64,000 nucleotides of DNA, from contig JBBELK010000375.1 in assembly GCA_037783545.1 (NCBI GenBank), forward strand, positions 310,001 through 374,000, in the 5' to 3' direction. The notes under the pieces were generated by a model that was not told the DNA's origin, did not search any database, and saw only the letters and a program-made list of their open reading frames with translations. Shown one piece after another: positions 31,801-42,847 of the stretch. Source of the stretch: Henricia sp. BOLD:AAB3569 (taxonomy: Eukaryota; Echinodermata; Asteroidea; Spinulosida; Echinasteridae). The number at the start of each line of letters is the position of its first letter. Positions within the stretch are counted from its first letter, which is position 1. A program made the position numbers and the translations under genes.

Positions 31801-32174
31801 ATTTATTCCAGGCCAGAAAACTATTCCTCTCAGTGACTGTCATCGAAATTATTTTTGAAAGTGTAATTACATGTCTTCGTTTTTATGCTAATTTGAATTT
31901 CCATATTCATCGGAATCATTAGGGGTCCAGGAAAGCGATTTTGATGGATTTTGCAGCCTAATTAAATGAGCTGGATGAGCTGATTTCTGGAGCCGCGTGT
32001 CTCAAAACAACCATAAAAGTGCAGGTTCTAAGGGAGCACTTCAGGCAAAGTGGCGCACCCTGCCCCAGCGGCTCTCACGGAGGCTGGTGCAGTCAGCCTT
32101 TCCACGAGATGTTCATACGCTATTGAGCGTTAAAATAAGCTACATCTCTCGGCCTCCTCGATCTTTTGGTCAGA

Positions 32175-32356
32175 TTATCGTTTTTGAACCGCATCGTGGA
32201 GGCGCGCTGGTCTATAGTGGACAGCGCATCACACTTTCGGGCGATAGCTCCATGGTTTGAGGCCTGGTCACTGCCATCGCGTTGTGTCCTTAGACAAGAC
32301 ACTTTACTTCACATTGTCTCTCTTGGCCCAGGTGCACGGTACCAGCAAATACAGAT
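32175..32356 (+). mobile_element. tRNA-derived SINE head and body
   Basis: A tRNA-like head with an A-box-like tggtctatagtggacagcg and a B-box-like ggtttgaggcc. It is followed by gtgtccttagacaagacact and ggcccaggtgcacggtacc, the usual body. The expected ATT-type tail is not found. Instead the sequence runs into the tandem array. Confidence 0.7.
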
Positions 32357-33545
32357 TGGGAAACCCAATTAACTGCTGAGGGTAAACCTGTGATGGACTG
32401 GCATCCCATCCAGGAGGAGTAGCAATGCTCCTATATTCACTGGATGCCATGGAAACTAACATCACGTTGGGGAAACCCAGCTAACTGCTGGGAGTAAACC
32501 TGCGATGGACTGGCATCCCATCGAATGGGGGAGTAGCAATGCTCTTATTCACTCCATGCCATGGAAACTAGCAACCTGTTGGGGAAACCTAACTAACTGC
32601 TGGGGGTAAACCTGCGATGGACTGGCATCCCATCGAAGGGGAGTAGCAATGCTCCTACAGTCACTCCATGCCATGGAAACTAACAACCTGTTGGGGAAAC
32701 CCAACTAACTGCTGGGGGTAAACCTGAGGTGGACTGACATCCCATCGAAGGGGAGTAGCAATGCTCCTAGTCACTCCATGCCATGGAAACTAACAACCTG
32801 TTGGGGAAATCCAATTAACTGCTGGGGAAAACCTGCGATGGACTGGCATCCCATCCAGGGGGAGTAGCAATGCTCTTATTCACTCCATGCCATGGACACT
32901 AGCAACCTGTTGGGGAAACCTTACTAACTGCTGGGGGTAAACCTGCGATGGACTGGCATCCCATCCAGGGGGAGTAGCAATGCTCCTATATATTCACTAC
33001 ATGCTATGGAAACTAACAACCTGTTGGGGAAACCCAACTAACTGCTAGGGGTAAACCTGCGATGGACTGGCATCCCATCGAAGGGGAGTAACAATGCTCC
33101 TATTCACTCCATGCCATGGAAACTAGCAACCTGTTAGGGAAACCCAACTAACTGCTGGGGGTAAACCTGTGATGGACTGGCATCCCATCGAAGGGGAGTA
33201 GCAATGCTCCTATAGTCACCCCATGCCATGGAAAATAACAACCTAGCTAACTGCTGGGAGTTAACCTGATGTGGACTGGCATCCCATCGAAGGGGAGTAG
33301 CAATGCTCATAGTCACTCCATGCCATGGAAACTAACAACCTGTTGGGGAAACCCAACTAACTGCTAGGAGTAAACCTTTGATGGACTGGCATCCCATCCA
33401 GGGGGAGTAGCAATGCTCCTAGTCACTCCATGCCATGGAAACTAACAACCTGTTGGGGAAACCCAACTAACTGCTTGGGGTAAACCTGCGATAGACTGGC
33501 ATCCCATCCAGGGGGAGTAGCAATGCTCATATAGTCACTCCATGC
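32357..33545 (+). repeat. 11-unit ~110 bp minisatellite made from SINE body
   Basis: Units begin ggggaaacccaactaactgc and continue gatggactggcatcccatcc, ggggagtagcaatgctcc and tcactccatgccatggaaac. Starts are near 32357, 32468, 32579, 32690, 32800, 32910, 33025, 33134, 33240 (shortened), 33343 and 33451. The gactggcatcccatcc...gagtagcaatgctcc stretch is a familiar internal part of invertebrate SINEs. The array is therefore an expansion of one SINE's own segment. Confidence 0.9.
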
Positions 33546-34210
33546 CAACATCTACGATGTAGTCGTAGTTTGTACAATTGTTTCAGCCAATGGCGATCAG
33601 TATTGTGACATAATTCTAGAGTGCATATAGCTTCAAATGTGGGGTTTAAATAGGGCTTTGGTGTAAGTTATAAAAATTTCATGTCCAAAGCGAGTGCCCC
33701 ATGGCAACTTACTCTTTTTTTTAATTGCAACGTTGACATGCCTTGGAAACCCAGGATGAGTACCGGCCGTATGAGCCAGATTGGCTCGTGAAACGCCTTT
33801 TTAAAAATCTGACTTAGTGGCTTATAGTATGTTTAACTACCAACAAGTGACACACACATATCGACAAGCAGAATTATCAAATACATTAGTCCCCTCTCCA
33901 CCCCCTCTAAAGTCTCCGAAGATAGATGGATCGGGGTATTTTCATCATTTGATGCCGGCGTGACGTTGTGCTCTGGGGCCCGGTAGGGTATTAATTCCGC
34001 CTGACCTGTCCCTATAATCCGCCTCTCGCTCGCTGTTCACGTCGCCAGATGATGTTGTGACTCCTGCTCTCATAATATCACCCATCCCCGGCCTGTCGCT
34101 TGAAGATTAGACCACAAACACGTAATTTAGAACCAGTATTCTTAAAGGTATATTCTGCACTTGGGCTCCCGAAATTAGATTTGTTTTTATCACTTGGCCC
34201 TCTTGCCCAC
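33546..34210. other. Non-repeat island; candidate regulatory sequence
   Basis: No repeat family recognised. The 33.75-34.1 kb part has pyrimidine-rich stretches (cccctctccaccccctct, cgcctctcgctcgctgttc) and TAAT words and lacks long frames. Conserved non-coding elements often look like this, but conservation cannot be judged here. Confidence 0.3.
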
Positions 34211-34315
34211 TTAAAGGAGCGTAATACTGTTCAGATCACATTTTTGAGCACCCCATTTTTCCCCATGGGTGTTGAGGTTTTGATACCATATCATTTGTCA
34301 TATAAGAATTGAATC
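34211..34315 (+). repeat. fam-N fragment
   Basis: ttaaaggagcgtaatactgttcagatcacatttttgagc followed by ttttgataccatatcatttgtcatat is the 5' end of fam-N, cut off after about 100 bp. Confidence 0.7.
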
Positions 34316-34341
34316 TATGCTAGGTAATTGGTCCCTTCATA

Positions 34342-34531
34342 CACTGCAAAATCTGTGGTGTTAAATTAACACCAGTGGTGTTAGTTTTTATTCCTTAATT
34401 GGAATAAATGCATTATTTTTAACACCCTAGGTGTTAAAACTAATACTGTCGTGTTAAAACTTAACACCAGGCTTGGTATCTATATAAGACAACACCACTG
34501 GTGTTAATTTAACACCACAGTTTTTGCAGTG
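34342..34531. mobile_element. CACTA-like miniature (190 bp)
   Basis: Begins CACTGCAAAATCTGTGGTGT and, in complement, CACTGCAAAAACTGTGGTGT, followed by taaattaacaccagtggtgtta on both sides. TA flanks both ends. Nearly all of it is made of GGTGTTA/TAACACC boxes. It is a third CACTA-like element with its own box sequence. Confidence 0.85.
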
Positions 34532-36924
34532 TATATGTTTATTCAAATTTACTTTGAAGCCCATTTTGAAGGCATGTTTGGCTTCTAATGCCCATGTGAA
34601 TTTCCATAATCATGAACAGAGTTATGATGTCGCATGTTAGGCACGCAAATGAATTTTTCAAGTGGTTTGTCAGCACAAGTATTGGCTCTGCTTTCGTCAG
34701 TTTTTAAAATTATTTGCGACTCTCAGAAACATGGGATAGACACTATCAGTTTGGCACAATTCCAGTTTTTACTCTAATAATAACAGGTGTGTTCCTATGA
34801 CCTGACCCAAACAGCGCCCTCTCTTGCCAAAAAAGTTTTAAATGCATGCTTCTGTATTTAAATGTTTCTGTACTTAAATTTCAAACCATACCTGTAATGT
34901 CTTAATAGTATTATCTTAATTCCTGTATGGCAAAAAAATGGGCCTATATGGCTGATCGTTTTAGGGGGCATTTAAATATATATTTGAAAAACAAAAACGG
35001 TTATCGGTTTTCGAATCCACAATAGGACGTCACCGAATTATCAAGTATATACTTTTGGGGCGTCAAAGTTTCAAAAACGGCCACTCTTCAAAATAGCTGG
35101 CGTTTCGTAATATATTTGAGCGATAGCTCATTCGAACGCTAATTATTTCTACGAAGTACGAATTTTGTTTTCAAATTTATATTGTTAGGTGTCATCTTTA
35201 AAACCAGACGGATGCGCGGCTCAGCGACGAACGCGAACACGTTTTGAACCAAATTGAGAGCTAGGCTTCGCCCGAGGCCGTCCAATAAAAACAATGATCT
35301 TCTGCTCGGATGAGAAGGGAAAATTAAAGCCAAACAAAACGGGGACGGTGTTAAATGTTGGCCGGCATAGGCCTAGCCTCAGGGGAGAGTTGCTCGTGCC
35401 AGTTTTACACGCCGTTGACTCGCGAAATGGGAGCGTGGTCGTAAATTCATCACCTATGTCATTATATCTCTTCGCTTCTGGCGGAGTTATACGGTTAGAC
35501 TGTGACCAACAGCATTTACGAATGGGAGCCATTGAGATATAAAAGGAGTTTGTCCATATCACATTCCCCCCCCAACCCCCTATTTTTCCCATGGGAGTTG
35601 CGATTTTGATACTGTTGGGTTAGTTGGTAGACGATACACACTTCTTTAGTTGAGAAACGTGTAAACTGCAACTTTATTCAACACCAATTTTATGTACATG
35701 TACATTGAACTTATTAATTGTGAACCTAGGAGATTGAAGAAAACTGGTTGAGTAACATGCACAACTTGATGATTTGAATACTTTTGGATAATATTTCTGG
35801 ACTGCTTAAAGTCAGCGCTTATATACAAGAAGTATAGATAGGAAAATACTTAAGAAAGCAAAATTTGAGTCATATCTTACTTTCCTTCCTTTTAAGAAGG
35901 GTAAATATGACCTAGTCATTTCTTAAAAACAATGTCCAATGACCAGTGGTTCCGGATTTCGGGGGTAAATAATATGTGACTTTCTAAACTGCATGCACCT
36001 TTATTTGAAAGTCACCGTCATAATGCAAATGCTACACGAAACAAGCTAATTAGCATATATTTCAGTTACAGCCTATCATGCGCAAATTAAATAGGCCTAT
36101 ATAAACTAATTAATAAATTAAATATACTAAAATTACTTGTAGAAAAATGAAACAGCCGTCGTTATCGAATGAATTAATCAAGCGCACATACTTTCATCCT
36201 TTACTCGTTCCCAAAAGGCTTCCAACCTATCACACAGCGGATACTTACGGGAACGACAAGCCATTATTTGCAGAACACTATCCATCAGAATATATTTTTC
36301 ATTTCCCTTGTCTTTTCGCACGCAGAGCCACGCTGACATTCCCACTAAAGATTTGAACGTTAAATAGCGATCGCCCGTCCAATTGACGAAAATTGTTTTC
36401 ACGCGGGAGATGTACGTAACGTTGACGACATTCTTGACAATTTCGCTCGCGCGGAATTTCTTTTACAGGCAAATGCCCTCGCGCGTAGCTGAAAATCTAA
36501 TTATAAGTGCACGGCGCAAACGGAAGTGCTCACATTTCGAAGAATTTCATTGGTTTTTCGTAATTTTATTTTTTTTCCTAGTTATTCAATGCAATAATTG
36601 CTGTACTTTCGTCTTCTTTAGCACTGCTACATTTCATAATTTTTCTCGGAGCCAGAAAGAAAAGCGTGTCCTTGGAACTGTCTCTGCTCGCGGCAGAAAT
36701 ATTGATTTTGCGCATGAACCGCCAATGTGTCGGGTTTTTTTCGCAGCCTGTGTGATGAAATAAAGAGCCCTTTACCATACGGTTGCCAATTGTGGCTGCT
36801 CTCCTTAACCTAAATTCAATTTTCTTGATTACATAATTATGATAATGTACGCGTGCAATACAATGAGGTCTAAAAATAAATGTCTAAGTTAGAGTGGTGT
36901 GTTTAAATCGACAAAATCAACCAC
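34532..36924. other. No confident gene
   Basis: A fam-N scrap (ggagtttgtccatatcacattcc) is at 35545-35600. Overlapping open frames of 82 (plus) and ~103 codons (minus, ATG near 35532) lie at 35220-35540, a region with gcctaggcttcgcccgaggcc-like CpG content. The minus frame has no domain I recognise. At 36383-36763 a 126-codon plus frame is low-complexity and unsupported. Confidence 0.35.
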
Positions 36925-37130
36925 CAACCAACCTAATTGGTGATGCGATTTTGATACCATGTAATGTGTCCTATTTGTCTCTTTATGAGTTTGAAATTTC
37001 ACGCTTTTAATCCATATATTTTTGAGGATATTGCAAAACAAACCAAAGTTTAGTAAAACCAATTTATCTTCACCAAAAGCAGGGCGGTGAATACACCACT
37101 CCGTTGGTTTCCACATCATAGTTTGAGATT
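36925..37130 (+). repeat. fam-N fragment
   Basis: Shares gatgcgattttgataccatgtaatgtg, tgaaatttcacgcttttaatccatata and tttgaggatattgc with fam-N in direct orientation. Confidence 0.6.
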
Positions 37131-37332
37131 GGATTGTATTTTTGCATCAAGAGATTCTGTACCATGCATGCCATTTAAGCGGTAGCATAATATTGAAACC
37201 TTCATACAGATATCAGCTTGCAAGGATCAATATTTCCCGAGAAACAATACGACTTTGTTGACTTAATTTGACTTATTAAATTAGCTTTAGATTGAAGGCT
37301 GTCATTTCTGAATGTAGGGGTCCAAACGCTTT

Positions 37333-37354
37333 CTTGACATGTGCACATGTCAAG
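37333..37354. repeat. Perfect 22 bp palindrome
   Basis: cttgacatgtg followed directly by its exact complement. No neighbouring transposon end is seen. Confidence 0.85.
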
Positions 37355-38449
37355 GAAAGTTTGTAGTTTAAAAAGGTAATTTCTTTGTAAAATAAAAGCA
37401 AATTTAGATCTGCCCCTTTGTCTATACAGTACAGGATGTGATTAATGTGAATAATATCACATAAAAACGAAACCAAGATTAAATCGCTAATTACTCTATA
37501 ATTAATGAGAATTTTGGCAAACGGCAACTAGAACGCCGTTTCATGACCGTGTAATATTTCTTATGACGCCACAAAATCCACAGTACTTCCATGAATGACT
37601 AAGCACTGCTGGTTGAAATGGCTTTGAATGTTTATCAATCAAAATGATAAACGGAATCAAATGACAAATAATCACTTTAAAATTCTTCTCTCTTTGGAAA
37701 CATGAAAGTTTATGTTTGAAAGGAGAATATTAAAAGTGATTTTTGGTCTTTTTATCCTCTTGATGTTTTTCTTTTATCAGATGAACCTTTTCAAAATATG
37801 GTACAAAGCGACATTTATGTCAGGTTGCTTTAAACTATCGGTCCTCAGTCATCCATGAAGGTATTCTGGAATTCTTGGTGTCATACGAAAGAGGACACGG
37901 TGATGAAACGGATAGTACTTTGAAAATTATCAGTTATTATCGAATAATTAACAATTTAATCTCGGATCCCTTTTTTTTCCTGGACACCCTGCAGTGTCCT
38001 CTCTTCATCTGTGTATAAAACCATTGGGTGTTAATTTCCATTACACAAAACCTTTAAGCCCGCGGTAGAATCCCCTCCGTTCCCTCGTCTCTCGTGATCA
38101 AATCTTTCCTCGTGTCCTGCCCCGGTCCATCAGCCTATTAGGCGGACCCTCCGATGCCGCATTACCCTAATTCCTCATTCAATGCTGGCGATTGCACAAT
38201 ATGATAAAATATAAATCAAAATGTCAGACAATACTAAGCCAATTATATTTACTTGGAAGCGCAGAGGGGATTTGCGTGCTCCGCTCAGGGTTTTGCCATT
38301 TCGCGAGGTTGAAGCTATTTAAAGATATAGAGCTGACTCAAAATTTAAAATTACTTAAAGAGCTAATAGAATGATTTTCTAAAATTGCTTTCTCCTCTAA
38401 ATTAACAGTGCTGGTTAAACGTGTTTATGTTTATGATTATTATTCTTTA
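37355..38449. other. Non-repeat island; candidate regulatory sequence
   Basis: No recognised repeats. 38.0-38.2 kb is rich in C/T blocks (cccctccgttccctcgtctctc, gccccggtccatcagcc) and contains ATTA words. No supported exon. Confidence 0.3.
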
Positions 38450-38597
38450 ATAGAGCCTTTGCACGGCGGCCATGACAGGGGGCAGTCACATTGTTACCAT
38501 GTGTCAAGCATGAGTAGATGTTTTGTAGTTCTATTGTTACATCATTTCAATAAGAAAACCTGCCCCCTGTCGTGGCCGCCGGTGCAGAAGCTCTATA
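38450..38597. mobile_element. fam-E palindromic MITE, intact copy
   Basis: tagagcctttgcacggcggccatgacagggggcag at left and its complement with small changes at right (ctgccccctgtcgtggccgccggtgcagaagctcta). This is the empty-site paralogue of the MITE interrupted at 22134/27361. Confidence 0.85.
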
Positions 38598-39004
38598 CGT
38601 GCCTTTACGGTTCCCCCACAATTCACTGCGCGCGGTACATGGCGCAGTGCATGATGGTATAAAAATCTAGACTCGCTACGCCACGCACGCTCGGCTTCAC
38701 GCAATACCATAACCACAGATTTTTGACACCCCTAGACGCTCATATAACCCCAAAACAGATATACAGTAGGATGAATCTGTATCTGAGCTCTACATTACCA
38801 GTCATCATTTTGTGTCAAAAACACAAATTCGCCGCGTTTTACGAGTTTGAAGTGGCCAAGAACTCCACTCACCTCCGGAAACCCATTGACTTGTGTACAA
38901 TCGTACGTACGAGATTCTGCCCGCGTACTAGATTTGTATACATGTGCACTGCGCCATGTAGGCCTACCGCGCGCAATAAATTGTGGGGGAACCGTAAAGG
39001 CACG
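38598..39004. mobile_element. 407 bp element with TA duplication
   Basis: The left end CGTGCCTTTACGGTTCCCCC and the complement of the right end are identical for 20 bp and then share acaatt and gcgcgcggta. TA flanks both sides (38596-38597 and 39005-39006), as for Tc1/mariner-type elements. It landed exactly on the end of the fam-E copy. The internal 123-codon frame has no transposase motif. Confidence 0.8.
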
Positions 39005-39208
39005 TATTATCACAAAAATCACGGTATTTTGTTCGCTTTGACCGTCATCGAATCACGGTCTTCGCTGAATTTATCTCAGATTAGTGCATGCTAAAATTAC
39101 GGTGTAGGCGTGATAAGGTATGATTCACCGTGCGTACACACGGTATATTTATTAATAGCCAGCCATGAGAGCTGTACTTTCAGGTTACATCAGCTGTACA
39201 TCACGTTA

Positions 39209-39553
39209 AGCCTCGTCTACACTGGCAGACATTTCACATTTCACATTGCAAAGTTTGCAGGTGTGGTCGGCACATAAAACATTAGCAAACAACAGCAAAC
39301 GTCACCAAACCGTGTTTGCCGTTTTTTTTACATGCATTTATTGGCAAACATTTGTTTGATCGCATGTTTTATGTCTGAATCAATCTGGGTCCAGTTTCAG
39401 GTCACGTGATTAGAGCCAGCAAATCGTGATCGCGTGATTGTTCAAGAAGTTTGCTTCTGTTTGCCAATTTAGGCACACAGAAAAACATCAGCAAACATAT
39501 CTGTTTGGTGATGTAGTTTGCAAGTGTTTGCCAGACTGAGTGTAGACGAGGCT
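39209..39553. mobile_element. 345 bp MITE with TTA duplication, PIF/Harbinger-like
   Basis: Ends AGCCTCGTCTACACT match as an inverted repeat, followed by related tctggcaaac/gtttgcc blocks. TTA stands on each flank (39206-39208, 39554-39556). A 3 bp TTA/TAA duplication is characteristic of PIF/Harbinger. The interior consists largely of gcaaac/gtttgc words. Confidence 0.8.
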
Positions 39554-39707
39554 TTAGGTTATACCAATCACGTCACATTCATGAGTAATCTCACAAAATG
39601 TAAAGTGACATTCGATATTCAACAGTAACACTCAGAAACCAGTTTCAGATCATGTGATTAGAGCCAGCCAATCGTGATCGCGTGATTGTTCAAGAAGTTT
39701 GCTTCTG
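39397..39707 (+). repeat. ~65 bp direct duplication
   Basis: gtgattagagccagc(a/c)aatcgtgatcgcgtgattgttcaagaagtttgcttctgt occurs at 39406-39461 inside the TTA-flanked MITE and again at 39648-39707 outside it. The second copy suggests a former, partly deleted MITE. Confidence 0.75.
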
Positions 39708-39714
39708 TGTCAAG

Positions 39715-40301
39715 TTAACACCATCCACTTCGTTCAGATTAAGTCGACATATGTGTTAGACTTACACGATCTGTGACGAAAGCTGTTGAACTAATACATG
39801 TATGAGATGTAAAACCAACATGTCTTGAACATTTTCACACAGTTTTTGTTCTGATGTGCTAACAGTTGTAACACGTAACACGAAAAGAATTGTGACCTCA
39901 TCCACAGGGTGAGGTCACAATTCTGCGCGTTACGTGCTAGTACGTGTTAGTTTAACAGATATGTTAACAGATATGTTAACACAGCATTAATCTCGACCTC
40001 TGAGTGTCCAGGTTAACACCATGTTAACAGATCTGTTAACACAGTGTTAACACCATGTTAATTCTCTACAACGGGGCGAAGTCACAATTCTGTGTTACGT
40101 GTTAGTGTAACATATCTTTTAACTTAATCAGAATTGTGACCTCGGAACAAACACCGTGTTAACTCGATGTTAACATTGTGTTTAGGACGTGTTAGTGTTA
40201 CACCTCATGTTAGTTCAACAGCTCCTGTTACAGATCGTGTTAGTGTAACAGATCTGTTAACAGATCAGTTAAGTTAATCTGAACGAAGTGGGTGGTGTTA
40301 A
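39715..40301. mobile_element. 587 bp inverted-end element rich in GTTAAC/AGATCT
   Basis: 28 bp ends starting TTAACACCA(T/C)CCACTTCG match at 27 positions. The interior holds many runs of gttaacagatctgttaac-type palindromes, taacacgtaacac and gaggtcacaattctg blocks. No open frame. The class is unclear. The TTAA at the tips may belong to the element or to the target. Confidence 0.75.
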
Positions 40302-40439
40302 TTTTGATTACTGTAAAACTTTCGCAATTCTCAATAAATTGAGGTTCAGTTTCAGCACAACTTATAAATGTTTTTGGTTTTGCATTCTACCCACAATTTA
40401 TACATTTTTTTGGCTCCGTGAAGATTCTGCAAATTTCAA

Positions 40440-40860
40440 TCACATAGTGGTTAAGCTCGTGTAACACGGACCAGAGGTCACAATTCTATGTTAGTGTTAG
40501 TGTTGAAAGTCGTGCAGAACCCTACCGCCTTGACATTTCTCAAGACGCCGAGTCAACAGATCTGTTAACAGATCTGTTACACTAACACTAACACGATTTT
40601 CCGAGACGCCGAGTTAACAGATCTGTTAACAGATCTGTTACACTAACACCAACACGGAGAATTGCGACCTCACTCATATAGGCCTACTGCAATTTGCGTT
40701 TCTGCCCACGACTTTCAACACTAACACTAACACTATCATGTCCTGTTGACACGGTGTTTATTCTGAGGTCACAATTCCGATTAAGATAACAGATTTGTAA
40801 CAGATCTGTTAACACTAACACGTAATGTAACGCACACACGGAATTCTGATCTCATCCAAT
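40440..40860. repeat. Second zone of ACAGATCTGTTAAC repeats
   Basis: Contains a ~63 bp tandem pair (gacgccgag(t)..aacagatctgttaacagatctgttacactaacac). It also has an inverted pair gtgttagtgttgaaagtcgtg / cacgactttcaacactaacac and gaggtcacaattc words shared with 39715-40301. Probably a diverged relative of that element. Confidence 0.7.
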
Positions 40861-41399
40861 GTATTGGATGTAATACATACACATGTACCTACGCAGTTTT
40901 GATACGAAAATGCGTCCCGTTAGGGATTCTCAGAAACGGGTAATTTGATGAGGCAATTTGTAGAGGCGAGCGTATACGGTCAAGCTTAAACTCCATCAGC
41001 TAATAACGCAAAGCGCTTTCACCGCCCCTGGGCGTTGACGAGAGTGCAACTCTAATTAGGTCCCTTATTGGATGTCTTATACCGGTTCACGATCAATCTT
41101 GTCTAAGGTCATTCCAAGATATGCAGAGCCGTATATAGAGGGAGTTGCGACAATGAGGTCCCGACCTTTGGGGGCACGGGACGCCATTTTGTGTCCGTCG
41201 GCGTAACTTCGTGCAATTAAAGGCACAGGCTCGTCAGCAATGCGCGCCCGCCAAATTCGTGCTCGAAACACGCAGCTCCATGCCTTTGCTATGGAGCTGC
41301 GTATTGCGTGGTACACATTTTAGTCGGGTATCTATGGGGGACCCCCCGTGCACCCCCCCCCCCCCAGTACTAAACCAAACCAACTTTTTTAGGTGCATT

Positions 41400-42650
41400 T
41401 TATGGTCCTAAAACACATTTTTGATGTTAACAGTTAAAAAAAACCGATGCACTCGGGTTATTCAAAATGGCGGCCAAAATGGCGGCCAAAATGGTAAAAA
41501 ATCATATATTGGCCAAATAATACGATGAAAGCACTTAAAAAATGGCTAGTTATATGTTTTTTACCCTCGCAAATTTATTTCTGGGGTCCCTTTTTTTCTA
41601 TCATGTTTCAAATTCAAAATGGCGGCCAATATGGAGGCCAATATGGCTGCCAAAAGTGGCCAACTGCGAGCAAAATGATATATAATGGACAAAAATAATG
41701 ATAAACACATACATAACAAAAGTTATATGTTTTTGACCCTCGCAAATTTATTTCTGGGGTCCCCTTTTTTCTATCATGCTTCAAATTCAAAATGGCGGCC
41801 AATATGGCTACCAAAAGTGGCCAATATGAGAAAAATGATATACATGTATAATGGACAAAAAAATACATGTACATTAAATGCAATCCCCAGAATTAACTTA
41901 CAACCTTTTAGGGTGTCTTTTATGATCCTGAAGCATATGGGATGCTAACAAGAAAATAAAATGCTCTGGAGATGACCAAGATGGCGGCCAGTATGGCCGC
42001 TAATATGTCCCAAATGGAAAAGATCATATATTAGCCAAATATAATATGATAAAATCATTTATAAAATTGCTAGTTATGTGCTTTTGACCGTTTTAAATTT
42101 TGTTCTGGCATCCCCTATTTTTCTATCATACATCATGCTCTAAATTCAAAATTGGCGACCAATATGGCTGCCAACAGGGGCCAAATGTAAGAAAAATGAT
42201 ATACAATGACAAAAAAATAATGCATAAATTAAATGCAACCCCCTTCCGCTAAACTAACCTCACCAACTTTTTATGATGCCTTTTAGAGTCCTGAAACAGT
42301 TTTAGATGTTAACATTATTAAAATAAAATCTTCTGGAGACAAAGATGGTGGCCAATATGGCCGCCAAAAATGGTCTAAAATTAAAAGCATATCATAAGGC
42401 GAATAATTAGCATTTCTAAATTGCTATTCATATGTTCTTGACCCTCATTTATTATACAACCAATATATGGCTGCCAAAATATGTTAAATAAATGAATTCA
42501 ATGACCACCACCCCCACCCCCCTCCCCCCACACACACACCCCAATAACAACCTTTGGGTGCGTTGATCCACGAAAACTATTTGGATTTTAACTGAGAAAA
42601 GCCCTGCGGCCCTTGAGATATCCAAGATGCCGGCCAATATGGCTGACAAA
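41400..42650 (+). repeat. Left arm: tandem units with ATGGCGGCC boxes
   Basis: ATGGCGGCC or close variants at about 41468, 41480, 41620, 41792, 41982, 42348 and 42630, each in a similar neighbourhood. Divergence between units grows towards the centre. The core AANATGGCG is the known recognition motif of YY1-type zinc-finger proteins. Binding here is inference. A C/A-rich tract (cacccccacccccctcccccc) lies at 42508-42545. Confidence 0.8.
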
Positions 42651-42847
42651 TCATATCACCCATATGATGCAATAAAAAATAATAAAATGGTTAGTTACTG
42701 GTATGTTTTCTACCCTCAACAATCATCTTTATGCTATCCTTTTTTACTTCAAATTCCATAATATGCGATCAGCATGGCTGCCAAAAGAGGCCAAATGAGA
42801 AAAATGTCTACTGTGCTGGCTGGGCTAGTGCGTTTTCCCTTGCTCGC

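Noticed and set aside
32357..33545. CRISPR-like array
   Set aside because: Units are ~110 bp, tandem without unique spacers, and derived from a SINE in a eukaryotic setting.
36383..36763. 126-codon plus-strand frame
   Set aside because: Aromatic-rich, low complexity, no domain, no splice or start evidence.
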